NCBI GenBank assembly: GCA_025463565.1
Contig: JAODAT010000075.1
Coordinates: 51,802 to 115,801, forward strand
Source of the DNA: Microbacteriaceae bacterium
Lineage (GTDB): Bacteria > Actinomycetota > Actinomycetes > Actinomycetales > Microbacteriaceae
Direction: 5' to 3'
DNA: 64,000 nucleotides
The translations under genes and the position numbers were made by a program. Below, piece by piece: positions 27,153 to 36,708 of the stretch (positions within the stretch are counted from its first letter, which is position 1; each line of letters opens with the position of its first letter). The notes below the pieces were generated by a model. That model made no database searches. It was given only the letters and a program-made list of their open reading frames with translations, and was not told the origin of the DNA.

Positions 27153-28520
27153 CTAACGCCACGACGCGGGTCCCGCTGAGCCCGCACGATAGTCGTCGAT
27201 CGGCACCGCGTCCTTCCGCCAGGCCGCGAGCACCGGGCCGACGATGCGCCAGCACTCCTCCACCGCATCCGCTCGCACCGACAGCGTGGTGTCGCCAGAA
27301 AGGATCCCGTACAGAACCTCGCCGTACGGGCCGAGTTCGCCTGGCGCGAAGTTCACGCCCAGCTGCACCCGGTCCATGGTGAACGGGCTGCCCTCGCCAT
27401 TGATATTCAGGTCGAGAGTGATGGAATCGGGGTTCAGGTCGAGCGTGAGCTTCGCCGGCTCGGTGTGCCCGATCAGGCCATAGGGGCGGTGCGGAACATC
27501 TTTCAGGGTGATCACGATCTGCTGGCGCTTGTCGGCGAGCGCCTTGCCCGAACGCAGGTGGAACGGCACGCCGGCCCAGCGCCAGTTCTCGATGCCGATG
27601 GTGAGCTCGGCGAGAGTCTCGGTTTTCAACGCCGGGTCGACGCCCTTCTCCTTCACGTACGACGGCAGCTTCTGGCCGTCGATGGTGCCGGCGGTGTACC
27701 TGGCGCGTTTGCTCGACGCGACGGCATCACCCTTCCACGGGTGCGCGGCACGGAGCACCTGTGCCATCGAACCGCGAAGGTCGTCGGCGTCGATGCTCGA
27801 CGGCGGTTCCATCGCGACCAGGGACATCACGAGCAGGAGGTGGCTCTGGATCATGTCGACCAGCGCACCGGCTTTGTCGTAGTAGCCCGCGCGCCCCTCG
27901 AGGGCGAGGGTCTCGTCGAAGACGATGTCGACACACTCGATGTTCTCGGCCCGCCAGACGTTCTCGAAGATGCGGTTGGCGAAGCGGAGCCCGAGGACGT
28001 TGAGCACCGTCGATTTGCCCAGGAAGTGGTCGATGCGGTGGATCTGCTTCTCGGGCACCAGTCGGGTGAGCTGGCGGTTCAGCGCCTCGGCGCTCCGCAG
28101 GTCAGTGCCGAACGGCTTCTCGAGACCGAGAACCGTACCCTTCGGGAGCTTCACCTTCTCGAGCGACGCGCACGCCGCGATCGTGACGTGCGGCGGAAGC
28201 GCGAAGTAGAGCGCGGGTACCCCGGTCGCCGCGTCGAGAATGCGCTGCAGGTCGTCCGGCTTGCTGACGTCGGCCTGAAGGTAGCGGGAGGCCTTCGCGA
28301 CGGCCTTCGACCTGGCGCTCGAAGTGCCACCATCCTTGAAGGACTGGCGCACGCGGGACTGCCATTCGGCATTCGTCATCGGGTCGAACCCGACCCCCAG
28401 CAACTGGATCTCATAGCCCCGATCGCTGTCGAGGAGCTGGCCGAGACCGGGCAGTAGAAGCCTCTTGGTCAGGTCACCCCCAGCACCGAGGATGACGAGA
28501 GAACCGATGTGTTCGACCAT
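27153..28520 (-). CDS. zwf: Glucose-6-phosphate dehydrogenase family protein
   Basis: First enzyme of the oxidative pentose phosphate pathway, making 6-phosphogluconolactone and NADPH. The 455-residue protein has the Rossmann motif ILGAGGDLTKRLLLPGL (residues 9-25) in place of the common GATGDLAKRKL. The substrate motif RIDHFLGK (162-169) is intact, with K169 and H165, and FANRIFENVWRAENIE follows. The variation from canonical Zwf suggests it is the second, diverged copy that many Actinobacteria carry. It is divergent from a GH15 gene with 31 bases between starts, so the two share a promoter region. Confidence 0.9.
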   Translation of the reverse strand: MVEHIGSLVILGAGGDLTKRLLLPGLGQLLDSDRGYEIQLLGVGFDPMTNAEWQSRVRQSFKDGGTSSARSKAVAKASRYLQADVSKPDDLQRILDAATGVPALYFALPPHVTIAACASLEKVKLPKGTVLGLEKPFGTDLRSAEALNRQLTRLVPEKQIHRIDHFLGKSTVLNVLGLRFANRIFENVWRAENIECVDIVFDETLALEGRAGYYDKAGALVDMIQSHLLLVMSLVAMEPPSSIDADDLRGSMAQVLRAAHPWKGDAVASSKRARYTAGTIDGQKLPSYVKEKGVDPALKTETLAELTIGIENWRWAGVPFHLRSGKALADKRQQIVITLKDVPHRPYGLIGHTEPAKLTLDLNPDSITLDLNINGEGSPFTMDRVQLGVNFAPGELGPYGEVLYGILSGDTTLSVRADAVEECWRIVGPVLAAWRKDAVPIDDYRAGSAGPASWR

Positions 28521-28551
28521 GCGCTCAGGCTACCAATGCGAGACTGTGCAC

Positions 28552-30348
28552 ATGGCTCTGCGCATCGAGGACTACGCGATGATCGGGGACTGCCACACGG
28601 CGGCGCTCGTCGGTCGAGACGGCAGTATCGACTGGCTGTGCCTGCCACGCTTCGACTCGGCGTCCACCTTCGGCGCACTGCTCGGCGACGAGGACCACGG
28701 GCGCTGGCTGCTCGCACCCAAAGACGAGGTGCTCGAGACAAGCCGCGCCTACGTCGAAGACACCTTCATCCTGGTCACGCGCTGGGTCACCGAGAGCGGC
28801 GAAGTCGAAGTGACCGATGTGATGCCCCATGGCGACCGGCGGGCGGATGTCGTGCGCAGGGTCCGCGGAATCCGCGGCCGGGTGACCATGAAACAGGAAC
28901 TCCGGGTGCGCTTCGGCTACGCCGAGGCGCTGCCGTGGATGCGGCAGCGCCCGGATCGGCACGGCCCCGCCCTGGTGGCGGTCGCCGGCCCCGATGCCCT
29001 GATTCTCCGCGGTCCGGAGCTGAAGCCCTCAGACAACGCGCATCGCAACGAGTTCGTCGTGACTAAGGGCGAGACCGTCGACATCACGCTGACCTGGTAC
29101 CCGGCACACCGCCAGCCACCGGAGCCGTTGAAAATCGATGAGCGCCTGCGGCACACGAAGAAATGGTGGAGCGACTGGGCCGCCCAGTGCACCAATGCGG
29201 AGCTGTATCACGACCAGGTGCACCGGTCGCTCCTCACCCTGCGGGCGCTCACCCACGAAGACACCGGGGGCGTCGTCGCCGCGCCGACCACCAGCCTCCC
29301 CGAGCAGTTCGGCGGATCCCGCAACTGGGACTATCGCTACGTCTGGTTGCGAGACGCGTCGTTGACGCTGGGCGTGCTGCTCACGCACGGCTTCGCCGAC
29401 GAAGCACACGCCTGGCGCAACTGGCTGCTGCGCGCCATCGCCGGAAATCCGGCCGAAGTGCAGATCATGTACGGACTCTCAGGCGAACGCCGGCTGACCG
29501 AGTGGGAGCTCACCACGCTGCCCGGCTATCACGGCGCATCACCGGTGCGAGTCGGCAACGATGCATGGCGGCAGTACCAGGGCGACATCTTCGGCGAGGT
29601 GATGATCGCGCTTCGCGACGCCCGCAGGATCGGGGTGGCCGAGGGCGAGTTCTCCTGGCCGCTGCAGCGAGCACTGATGACCTTCGTCGAGGACAACTGG
29701 TCACGACCCGACAACGGCATCTGGGAGATCCGCGGCGAAACGCAGCACTTCACGCATTCCCGCGCGATGATCTGGGCCGCCCTCGACTGCGCCATCGACG
29801 GCGTGCGCAACTACGGCCAGGAGGGGCCGGTCGAGCGCTGGGAGAAGCTGCGCGAAGAGATCCGCGCCGAGATCGAAAAGCGCGGCTTCAATAAGAAGCT
29901 CAATAGCTACACGCAGTACTACGGCAGCGAGACGGTCGACGCCTCGCTGCTGCTGCTGTCGCAGATCGGCTACATCGACGCGAACGACCCGCGGATGCTC
30001 GGCACGGTCGCGAGAATCGAAACGGAACTCATCCAGGACGGGCTCGTGATGCGATACCTCACCCAAACCGGCGTAGACGGGCTGCCAGCGGGCGAACACC
30101 CCTTCCTCGCCTGCTCGTTCTGGCTGGTCGAGCAGTACGCGCGCACCGGGCGCCTGTCGGAGGCCCGGGCGCTGATGGACCGGCTGGTGGGCTTCGCCAA
30201 TGACGTCGGGCTATTGAGCGAGGAGTACGCGGTGAAGGCGGGCCGACAGGCGGGCAACTTCCCGCAGGCCTTCTCCCATCTCGCGCTCGTGCGCGCCGCC
30301 GATGCCATGGCGGCCGCCGAGGAGAAGGCCGCCTTCGTCGCCAGCTAA
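28552..30348 (+). CDS. Glycoside hydrolase family 15 protein (trehalase or glucoamylase type)
   Basis: Cytoplasmic (alpha/alpha)6-barrel hydrolase of 598 residues, no signal peptide. The N-terminal beta-sandwich begins IEDYAMIGDCHTAALV, typical of actinobacterial GH15 enzymes, several of which are trehalases in mycobacteria. The catalytic domain begins near residue 230. E392 in GIWEIRG and E557 in LLSEEY occupy the general acid and base positions. The ATG at 28552 fits the family start; longer frames reach into zwf and are rejected. Substrate could be trehalose, dextrin or isomaltose. The pairing with zwf would feed glucose carbon into the pentose phosphate route. Confidence 0.9.
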   Translation: MALRIEDYAMIGDCHTAALVGRDGSIDWLCLPRFDSASTFGALLGDEDHGRWLLAPKDEVLETSRAYVEDTFILVTRWVTESGEVEVTDVMPHGDRRADVVRRVRGIRGRVTMKQELRVRFGYAEALPWMRQRPDRHGPALVAVAGPDALILRGPELKPSDNAHRNEFVVTKGETVDITLTWYPAHRQPPEPLKIDERLRHTKKWWSDWAAQCTNAELYHDQVHRSLLTLRALTHEDTGGVVAAPTTSLPEQFGGSRNWDYRYVWLRDASLTLGVLLTHGFADEAHAWRNWLLRAIAGNPAEVQIMYGLSGERRLTEWELTTLPGYHGASPVRVGNDAWRQYQGDIFGEVMIALRDARRIGVAEGEFSWPLQRALMTFVEDNWSRPDNGIWEIRGETQHFTHSRAMIWAALDCAIDGVRNYGQEGPVERWEKLREEIRAEIEKRGFNKKLNSYTQYYGSETVDASLLLLSQIGYIDANDPRMLGTVARIETELIQDGLVMRYLTQTGVDGLPAGEHPFLACSFWLVEQYARTGRLSEARALMDRLVGFANDVGLLSEEYAVKAGRQAGNFPQAFSHLALVRAADAMAAAEEKAAFVAS

Positions 30349-31205
30349 GCGGCGTCCGAGATCTCGTCGAGCTCCTCGGCGCTGAGTTTCAGCGAAGCAG
30401 CGGCGACGTTGTCGTCGAGGTGATCGACGCTCGACGTACCAGGAATCGGCAGGATGACCGGCGATCGCGCCAGCAGCCACGCCAGCGCGAGCTGGGATGC
30501 GCTCGCTCCGTGCCTGGTCGCCAACGCGTCGAGTGAGCTGCCGGGCTTCGCCAGCTTGCCGGTGGCCAGCGGGAACCATGGGATGAACGCGATGTTGTTC
30601 TCGGTGGCGAAATCGAGCAGCGGCTCGGCATCGCGGCGGGCCACATTGAAGAGGTTCTGCACGGAGACGATGGTCGCGAGTTTCTGCGACGCCTTGACGT
30701 CATCGACGCTAACTTCGGACAGCCCGAGGTGGCGGATCTTTCCCTCGTTCTGCAGGGCGACCAGCTCGCCCAGCTGGTCTTCGAGCGTTACCTTCGGGTC
30801 GATGCGGTGCAGCTGCAGAAGGTCGATGCGTTCGATTCCGAGATGGCGAAGGTTCAGCTCCACCTGCTGGCGCAGGTATTCGGGACGACCGACCGGGATC
30901 CACTGGTTCGGGCCCTGGCGCGTGAAGCCGACCTTCGTGGCGATGACCAGGTCGTCGCGATACGGGTGCAGGGCCTCGCGGATGAGGTGGTCGGCCACGA
31001 ACGGACCGTACGAGTCTGCGGTGTCGATGAGGTTGATCCCCAGTTCGACTGTGCGCCGCAGCACCCTCACCGCGTTCTCGGGGTCGGGAGACGGGCCCCA
31101 GACCCCTGTGCCCGGCAGTTGCATGACCCCGTAGCCCAGCCGGTTGACCGCCAGGTCACCGCCGATCGTGAACGTGCCGGACTGGGCTGCATCGGGTGTA
31201 CTCAT
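30345..31205 (-). CDS. Aldo/keto reductase
   Basis: NADPH-dependent (alpha/beta)8 barrel oxidoreductase of 286 residues. The catalytic tetrad is visible: Asp and Tyr in DTADSYG, Lys in ATKVGFTRQ, and His in LLQLHRID. The C-terminal cofactor part IPGTSSVDHLDDN is typical. The physiological carbonyl substrate is unknown; close relatives act on small aldehydes or serve in stress defence. Its stop overlaps the convergent GH15 stop by four bases. A cluster of inverted repeats lies upstream. Confidence 0.92.
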   Translation of the reverse strand: MSTPDAAQSGTFTIGGDLAVNRLGYGVMQLPGTGVWGPSPDPENAVRVLRRTVELGINLIDTADSYGPFVADHLIREALHPYRDDLVIATKVGFTRQGPNQWIPVGRPEYLRQQVELNLRHLGIERIDLLQLHRIDPKVTLEDQLGELVALQNEGKIRHLGLSEVSVDDVKASQKLATIVSVQNLFNVARRDAEPLLDFATENNIAFIPWFPLATGKLAKPGSSLDALATRHGASASQLALAWLLARSPVILPIPGTSSVDHLDDNVAAASLKLSAEELDEISDAA

Positions 31206-31248
31206 ACGGGGGCGAACAGGGCTGTCTGCCGCAGCATTCCCATTTTGT

Positions 31249-31328
31249 GACCCCTTGTGGGGTCAATGGCTTGTTGACCCCCTCGGGGGACAACTGATAG
31301 CTTCATCTAGTTGCATCCGTTGTCCCCC
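31249..31328. promoter_or_regulatory. Cluster of GTTGwCCCCC repeats
   Basis: The 194-base divergent gap between the aldo/keto reductase and a small membrane protein holds GACCCC-TTGT-GGGGTC (31249-31264), then GTTGACCCCC (31273-31282) facing GGGGGACAAC (31285-31294), then GTTGTCCCCC again (31319-31328). The arrangement looks like an operator array or RNA hairpins. No gene fits in the gap. Confidence 0.5.
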
Positions 31329-31399
31329 TAAAGACGGACACGCGACAACTGTCCATGTACCCGACATGGGCCGTTCCTTACCCGAAAGGAACACGAGTA

Positions 31400-31714
31400 A
31401 TGCATGCTGCTCAGTCGGCCGTACCCGCGGTCATGGACGCATTCACCCTCCCCCTGGTGCTGACGGTCGCGATCGCGACCGTCGCCCTGGTGGGGATCGC
31501 CGTCTACGTGCGCCGCGCACGCCGCGCCAGCACGCTCACCGGAGTTACCGCACTCGCCAGTGGCGTGTCCGCCGCGGGCGTGCTCACCAGCGCTCTGGTC
31601 GTCGGGGTCTTCTTCGGCTCCGCAGCGAGCGCTACCGCCGCTCCTCTGCCGGCCCACCAACTCACCAGCACGAGTTCCAGCACCCTGGGCGGATACCAGC
31701 TCCCGACCAAGTAG
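31400..31714 (+). CDS. Small membrane protein, function unknown
   Basis: A 104-residue protein I do not recognise. Two hydrophobic helices are evident, at about residues 13-34 and 50-80, separated by a basic loop (VRRARRAS) that should face the cytoplasm. A serine/threonine-rich tail ends in GGYQLPTK. The ATG at 31400 has AGGA nine bases upstream; earlier in-frame starts lack one. It stands between a repeat cluster and a FUSC gene 37 bases downstream on the same strand, so it could be co-transcribed with the latter. Confidence 0.65.
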   Translation: MHAAQSAVPAVMDAFTLPLVLTVAIATVALVGIAVYVRRARRASTLTGVTALASGVSAAGVLTSALVVGVFFGSAASATAAPLPAHQLTSTSSSTLGGYQLPTK

Positions 31715-31751
31715 CCCATATCGGCCGGATCGTCCCCGCTACTCTGGACGG

Positions 31752-32795
31752 ATGCGACTGATCGACTCGTTGCGTGCGTCGACGCGCAGCCCGCTGCTGC
31801 AGGTCGTCAAGACCTCGGTCGCTGCGATCCTGTCCTGGCTGGCCTGCACGGTCATCCTCCAGCAGCCGCTGCCGTTCTTCGCCGCGATCGCCGCGCTGCT
31901 CGTCGTTCAGCCGAGCGTGAACCAGTCGTTGTCGAAGGGCATCGAGCGGAGCGTCGGCGTGATCGTCGGCGTGCTAATCGCCTATGCCGCTGGCGCGGCC
32001 TTCGGGCATGCCAGCTGGGTGGTGCTCGCCGTCATCGTCGTCTCGCTCATGCTGGCCTGGCTGCTGAGGCTCTCCCCCGGGTCATCGAACCAGATCCCGA
32101 TCAGTGCGATGCTCGTGCTCGCCATTGGAACGCAGACCCACGGCTATGCGCTCGACCGCGTCCTCGAGACCGTGATCGGTGCCGTGATCGGCCTGATCGT
32201 CAACGCGGCGATCGTGCCGCCGGTGCTTACCGGGCCGGCCAGGGCCGCACTGACGCGGGTCGCGGATGAGGTGGCAGGGAGCCTGCGCGGAATCGCCACC
32301 GCGCTGCGCGAGCCCCAGGACAGGGCGTCGCTCGATGCCCTGTTGGCCCGCGCCCGTACGTTGCGCGGGCTTCGGGATGCGGCAGTGTCGGCGATCGAGA
32401 GGGCGGAGGACAGCCTCGCGCTCAATCCGCGCGGCCGACGCCACCGGCAACTGCTCGCCCGCGATCGGGACTTCCTGCCTGTGATCACGGTCTTCGTCAA
32501 CACCATCCCCGGGATGGTGCGCGGGCTGCATGACCGGTACGACCCCAGTCTCAGTGCCGATCCCGTCGTCTCGTCCATCGCCGTCGAACTAGATCGTGTG
32601 GCACATGATCTCCTCCTGCTCGTCCCGAACGAGACCACGCCGACGGGCGACGCGCATCCGATCACCGCGGAACTCCCGGCACTGACCGCCCCGCTCGTCA
32701 TTGCGAAGCCAGACCCGCAGAACTGGATCATCATCGGGGCGTTGCTCGAAGACCTGCGTCGAATGCGACTCGAAATCGTGGGCGGAGCCGACTGA
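31752..32795 (+). CDS. FUSC family membrane protein
   Basis: Putative efflux or membrane-stress protein of 347 residues related to fusaric-acid resistance and aromatic acid exporters. The N-terminal half contains about five or six membrane helices, with VVQPSVNQSLSKGIERSVGVIVG, the family signature, near residue 55. The C-terminal half is cytoplasmic and helical. Only one membrane half is present, compared with the duplicated layout of larger FUSC proteins, so it may dimerise. It overlaps the next gene by one base (TGATG). Confidence 0.82.
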   Translation: MRLIDSLRASTRSPLLQVVKTSVAAILSWLACTVILQQPLPFFAAIAALLVVQPSVNQSLSKGIERSVGVIVGVLIAYAAGAAFGHASWVVLAVIVVSLMLAWLLRLSPGSSNQIPISAMLVLAIGTQTHGYALDRVLETVIGAVIGLIVNAAIVPPVLTGPARAALTRVADEVAGSLRGIATALREPQDRASLDALLARARTLRGLRDAAVSAIERAEDSLALNPRGRRHRQLLARDRDFLPVITVFVNTIPGMVRGLHDRYDPSLSADPVVSSIAVELDRVAHDLLLLVPNETTPTGDAHPITAELPALTAPLVIAKPDPQNWIIIGALLEDLRRMRLEIVGGAD

Positions 32796-33745
32796 TGCCC
32801 GATCCGCTGAGCACCGGGCCCTACTCGCCCTTCGACCTGGTGAGCGATCCGATCGAGTTCGGGCTCACGACCACGACCGTCTCCAATGAGCTCGGAACCT
32901 GCGTCGCACGACATCCCGCGATTCGTTCGTCCACTCGCGCCACCCTCTTCCTGCACGGGGCCGCCGGGTCCTGGACCACCTGGACCCCGATGCTGCAGGC
33001 GGCCGAGCCGCACGGTGAACCCTTCGGCGACACAGTGCTTCTCGATCTGCCCGGCTGGGGCGACGCCGTGCTGACAGACGACAGGGCGGAGCGTGCGATC
33101 TCTGCCATCTCGTCGCTCGTGGCGATAGCGGCCGAGCGTCTCGGCTACACCGAGTGGGATCTCGTCGGCCACTCGCTCGGCGGATTCGTCGCGCTCCACC
33201 TCGCAGCCACCCGCCCCGAGAACGTGCTCTCCGTCGGCATGGTCTCGGGCACAACCTTCTCGGTAATCGACAGCGTCGCGCATCCGCTCAGGCGGTTTGC
33301 GCTCCTCCCCGGCTTCACCATGCTCTGGCGAGTGATGCAGTTTCTCACCGCGCTCGGGCCGGCCGGCCCCACGCTGGTACGAGGGATGGCCAGGATCGGC
33401 CTGCTCCGGCCGCTCACCTTCCCGCTGTTCCGGCACTGGCGCATGGTCACCCCGACCCAGGGCACGGCCCTCGCACACGAACTGCGGCCGAGAGCGTTCA
33501 CCGCAGCAGCGTCGGCGACCCTCGGCTACGACGCCGTGGCGACCTGGTCGGCCATCCGGTGCCCGGTGCGAGCCACCCGCGGAGACCGCGACGTGTTCGT
33601 GGTCGCGGGCGACTTCGACAGGCTGGAGGCGATCCTGCCATCGAGCCTGCTGAGCGTCATCCCGGACTGCGGACACTTCGGCAACGTGGAGCGGCCGTAC
33701 GAGGTGCTCGCGGCGCTGGGCTACCACGTTCCGGCGAGCAGGTGA
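32795..33745 (+). CDS. Alpha/beta hydrolase
   Basis: Serine hydrolase of 316 residues with the alpha/beta fold. The oxyanion region is FLHGAAGSW, the nucleophile elbow is LVGHSLGGFVAL, and the catalytic Asp and His appear in TRGDRDVF and PDCGHFGNVE. The cap region (about residues 165-235) is hydrophobic. Substrate unknown; esterase, lipase or haloperoxidase-like relatives exist. Translational overlap with the FUSC gene suggests one unit. Confidence 0.88.
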   Translation: MPDPLSTGPYSPFDLVSDPIEFGLTTTTVSNELGTCVARHPAIRSSTRATLFLHGAAGSWTTWTPMLQAAEPHGEPFGDTVLLDLPGWGDAVLTDDRAERAISAISSLVAIAAERLGYTEWDLVGHSLGGFVALHLAATRPENVLSVGMVSGTTFSVIDSVAHPLRRFALLPGFTMLWRVMQFLTALGPAGPTLVRGMARIGLLRPLTFPLFRHWRMVTPTQGTALAHELRPRAFTAAASATLGYDAVATWSAIRCPVRATRGDRDVFVVAGDFDRLEAILPSSLLSVIPDCGHFGNVERPYEVLAALGYHVPASR

Positions 33746-33769
33746 CCGCACTCTAGTAGCGTCTCATTC

Positions 33770-34753
33770 ATGAAGGCGATCACCGTTCCCGTGCCCGGCG
33801 GCCCCGAAGCCCTCGTCGCGACCCAGCTGCCTGACCCGGTCCCTGGCCATGGAGAAGTGGTGATCGCCGTGGCCGCAGCGGGCGTCAACCATGCCGACCT
33901 CAACCAGCGCGAGGGAAACTACCCCTCCCCCGCCGGAACCCCGGACTGGCCGGGGCTCGAGGTGTCGGGAACGATAGTCGCCGTCGGCGACGGCGTCACG
34001 GGGTGGGCGAACGGCGACCGGGTCTGTGCGTTGCTGCCCGGCGGCGGGTACGCGACGCTCGCCGTCGCGAATGCCGAGCACGTGCTGCCCGTGCCCGACG
34101 ACCTCGATCTCGTCGCGGCGGGCGGACTCCCGGAGGCGCTGGCCACGGTCTGGTCGAACCTGGTGATGATCGCCGGCCTCACCGCCGGCGAGACGGTGCT
34201 CGTGCACGGCGGGTCCAGCGGGATCGGCACCATCGCCATCCAGCTCGCCCGAGCGCTCGGCTGCCGCGTGGCGACCACGGCCGGCAGCCCCGCCAAGCTG
34301 GCCGCGTGCGAGGCCCTGGGGGCCGACATCCTCATCGACTATCACGCGGAGGATTTCGTCGAGCGGGTGAAGCAGGAGACCGATGGCCGAGGTGTCGACG
34401 TCGTCCTCGACGCGGTGGGCGGTGCCTACGTCGAACGCAACCTGCTGGCACTTGCCAAGCGGGGCAGGATCGTGCTGATCGGCGACCAGAGCCAGGAGAC
34501 CGGCCAGCTGCCGGTCGGGCTGCTGATGCGCAAGTGGGCGAGCATCCACGGATCGATGCTGCGCGCTCGACCGGTCGCCGAGAAGTCGGAGATCATGCGC
34601 AGCGTGCGGGAGAACGCCTGGCCTCTGGTGGAAAGCCGTCAGATCGTTCCGGTGATCGACGGCACGTTCCCCCTGGCGGATGCCCGGCTTGCGCACGAAC
34701 GGATGGAATCGTCCGCGCACATCGGCAAGATCCTGCTGCTGCCCGTGCCCTAG
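33770..34753 (+). CDS. Zinc-independent quinone oxidoreductase (MDR family)
   Basis: NADPH:quinone reductase-type medium-chain dehydrogenase of 327 residues. It begins MKAITVPVPGGPEALVA, has the HGGSSGIGTIAIQLARALG cofactor-binding loop near residue 145, and NHADLNQREGNYP, typical of TP53I3/QOR-like members. The cysteines that bind catalytic zinc in alcohol dehydrogenases are missing. It reduces quinones or enones with NADPH, probably in detoxification. It ends four bases into the convergent permease gene. Confidence 0.88.
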   Translation: MKAITVPVPGGPEALVATQLPDPVPGHGEVVIAVAAAGVNHADLNQREGNYPSPAGTPDWPGLEVSGTIVAVGDGVTGWANGDRVCALLPGGGYATLAVANAEHVLPVPDDLDLVAAGGLPEALATVWSNLVMIAGLTAGETVLVHGGSSGIGTIAIQLARALGCRVATTAGSPAKLAACEALGADILIDYHAEDFVERVKQETDGRGVDVVLDAVGGAYVERNLLALAKRGRIVLIGDQSQETGQLPVGLLMRKWASIHGSMLRARPVAEKSEIMRSVRENAWPLVESRQIVPVIDGTFPLADARLAHERMESSAHIGKILLLPVP

Positions 34754-35715
34754 CCCTTGACCGCACCGCCGAGGCCGGCGCTGCGCAGGAACATCCGCTG
34801 GAAGAACAGGAACAACGCGATCGGGATGATCATCGAGATCGCGAGTGCCGCGAGGAACACCCCCAGGTCGGTCATCGACTGGATGTTGGGCAGTCGCACC
34901 GAGAGCGGCTGGATGGCCGGGTTCGTGAGCACGAGCATCGGCCAGAGGTAGTCCTTCCAGGCGTTGATGATCGCGAACACCGACACCACTCCGAGGATCG
35001 GGCGGGACAGCGGAAGAACGATCGACCAGAACAGCCGCAGCGGCCCTGCGCCGTCTGTGCGGGCCGCCTCGAAGATCTCCCGGGGGAGGTTGCTGAAGAA
35101 TCGGGTGACCAGCAGGATGTTGAACGCGTTCGCGCCGGCCGGCAACCAGACCGCCCAAAACGTGTTGATCAGCGAGACGCCGATGAGCGGCGGATGAAGG
35201 ATCGTGAGATACAGCGGCACCAGCAGCACCACTGCGGGTACGAACAGCGTCGCCAGCACCAGCCAGTTGAACACCTTCGCGTACGCCGGGCGAAGGACAG
35301 CCAGCACATAGCCCGCGGTCGTCGCCACCAGCAGCTGGACGAACCAGGATCCGATCGCGACCCAGACCGTGTTGAGGAACTGCGTGCCGATGCCGACGGT
35401 GAACCACGCCGACCAGAGATTGCTCCAGGCCACCCCGTGCGGGAAAAGTTCCATCGGCGCCTGGAGGGTGTCCTGGGTCGGCGTGATGGCGGACTTCAGC
35501 AGCCACAGCAGAGGCCCGATTCCCCAGAGCACCAGCAGCACGAGCAACGCCAGGTGCAGGGCGGAGAGCCCGAAGAACACCCGCTTCTTGCGCCAGTCGG
35601 AATGCGACACGATGCTGCGGTCGGACTGCTCGGGCAGGGGTTTGGCGGGCTTCTTGACGCGTGCGCCGGCGCTGAGCTCGAGAACCCCGCTCTGCGTAGT
35701 GCTTGTGGCGGTCAA
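34750..35715 (-). CDS. Sugar ABC transporter permease, MalG type
   Basis: Membrane permease of 321 residues, CUT1 family. Six helices follow a charged N-terminus of about 40 residues. The EAA loop is EAARTDGAGPLRLFWSIVLPLSRP, which contacts the ATPase. It is the last gene of an operon; no sugar ATPase gene is present, so a shared MsiK-like ATPase elsewhere in the genome is expected, as is usual for CUT1 systems in Actinobacteria. Confidence 0.92.
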   Translation of the reverse strand: MTATSTTQSGVLELSAGARVKKPAKPLPEQSDRSIVSHSDWRKKRVFFGLSALHLALLVLLVLWGIGPLLWLLKSAITPTQDTLQAPMELFPHGVAWSNLWSAWFTVGIGTQFLNTVWVAIGSWFVQLLVATTAGYVLAVLRPAYAKVFNWLVLATLFVPAVVLLVPLYLTILHPPLIGVSLINTFWAVWLPAGANAFNILLVTRFFSNLPREIFEAARTDGAGPLRLFWSIVLPLSRPILGVVSVFAIINAWKDYLWPMLVLTNPAIQPLSVRLPNIQSMTDLGVFLAALAISMIIPIALFLFFQRMFLRSAGLGGAVKG

Positions 35716-36644
35716 TTCTCGCTCCAGGCCCTGGTGACTCGGAAATAGACGAAGGAGAAGGCGGCGAGCACCAGCGCCAGCATGATGCTGAGCGCGGTCG
35801 CCTTGCCGTAGTCGCCCCCGATGCTGTTGGTGAAGGCGTATCGGTAGATGAGCTGCAGGATGGTGAGGGTCGAATTGACCGGGCCACCCCCGGTGATCAG
35901 GAACGGCTCGAGGAACACCTGCGCCGTGCCGATGATCTGCAGGATGAACGTCACCAGCAGCACGCCGCGCAGTTGCGGCAGAGTCACATGCCAGATCTTC
36001 TGCCAGATGCCGGCACCGTCGACCTCCGCGGCGTCGTACAGCTCAGGCGCGACACTGGTCAGCGCAGCCAGGTAGATGATGATGGTTCCGCCGGCGGCCG
36101 CCCACGTCGCCTCCAGCACGATCGAGGGCATAGCGCTCGATGCGCTCTGGATCCACGGCTGCGGCGGGATGCCCACCCAGCCGATGATCGTATTGAACAC
36201 GCCGTGCGGGCTGGCATCGAAGAAGCGCTTCCATAGCAGTGCCGCGACGACCGGCGGCACCACGACGGGAAGATAGGCGAGGGCGCTGAACAGGCCGCGA
36301 CGCCGCCGCACCTCGCTCATCAACACCGCGACGATGAGCGGCAGCGGATAGCCGAAGATGAGGGCGAGCAGCGCGAACCATGCGGTGTTGGTGACGGCGG
36401 TGGCCAGTTGCGGGTCGTTGAACACCGCGACGAAGTTGTCGATGCCGACGAAACTGGTGGTCACGAAGTTCGTCTTCTGCACGCTCATCACGACGGACTC
36501 GACGATCGGGCCCCACGAGAAGACCCCGAACACGATGAGCATCGGCAGCAGGAACAGGAGGTTCCACAATCCGCCGCCGCGCAGCCAGGTCATCGGCGTG
36601 CGCTTGCGCCTTCGGTGCGCAGGTATGGCTGTCGTGGCGGTCAT
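35712..36644 (-). CDS. Sugar ABC transporter permease, MalF type
   Basis: Membrane permease of 310 residues with six helices, of the CUT1 family. The EAA loop is DAAEVDGAGIWQKIWHVTLPQLRG. The start overlaps nothing upstream (64 bases after the binding protein), while its stop overlaps the MalG-type start by four bases. Works with the adjacent binding protein to import an oligosaccharide. Confidence 0.92.
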   Translation of the reverse strand: MTATTAIPAHRRRKRTPMTWLRGGGLWNLLFLLPMLIVFGVFSWGPIVESVVMSVQKTNFVTTSFVGIDNFVAVFNDPQLATAVTNTAWFALLALIFGYPLPLIVAVLMSEVRRRRGLFSALAYLPVVVPPVVAALLWKRFFDASPHGVFNTIIGWVGIPPQPWIQSASSAMPSIVLEATWAAAGGTIIIYLAALTSVAPELYDAAEVDGAGIWQKIWHVTLPQLRGVLLVTFILQIIGTAQVFLEPFLITGGGPVNSTLTILQLIYRYAFTNSIGGDYGKATALSIMLALVLAAFSFVYFRVTRAWSEN

Positions 36645-36708
36645 CGTCGTCCGTCTTTCGATTGGGTGCGGGGCCGGCCGAGAGAGTCGGCCGGCCCCGC
36701 GATGGTGG

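Noticed and set aside
32144..33751. 535-codon frame opposite FUSC and hydrolase genes
   Set aside because: Antisense shadow; both sense genes show active-site motifs and coupled start/stop signals.
33764..35887. 707-codon frame across the quinone oxidoreductase and sugar permeases
   Set aside because: Shadow of real genes in another frame; no recognisable domain.
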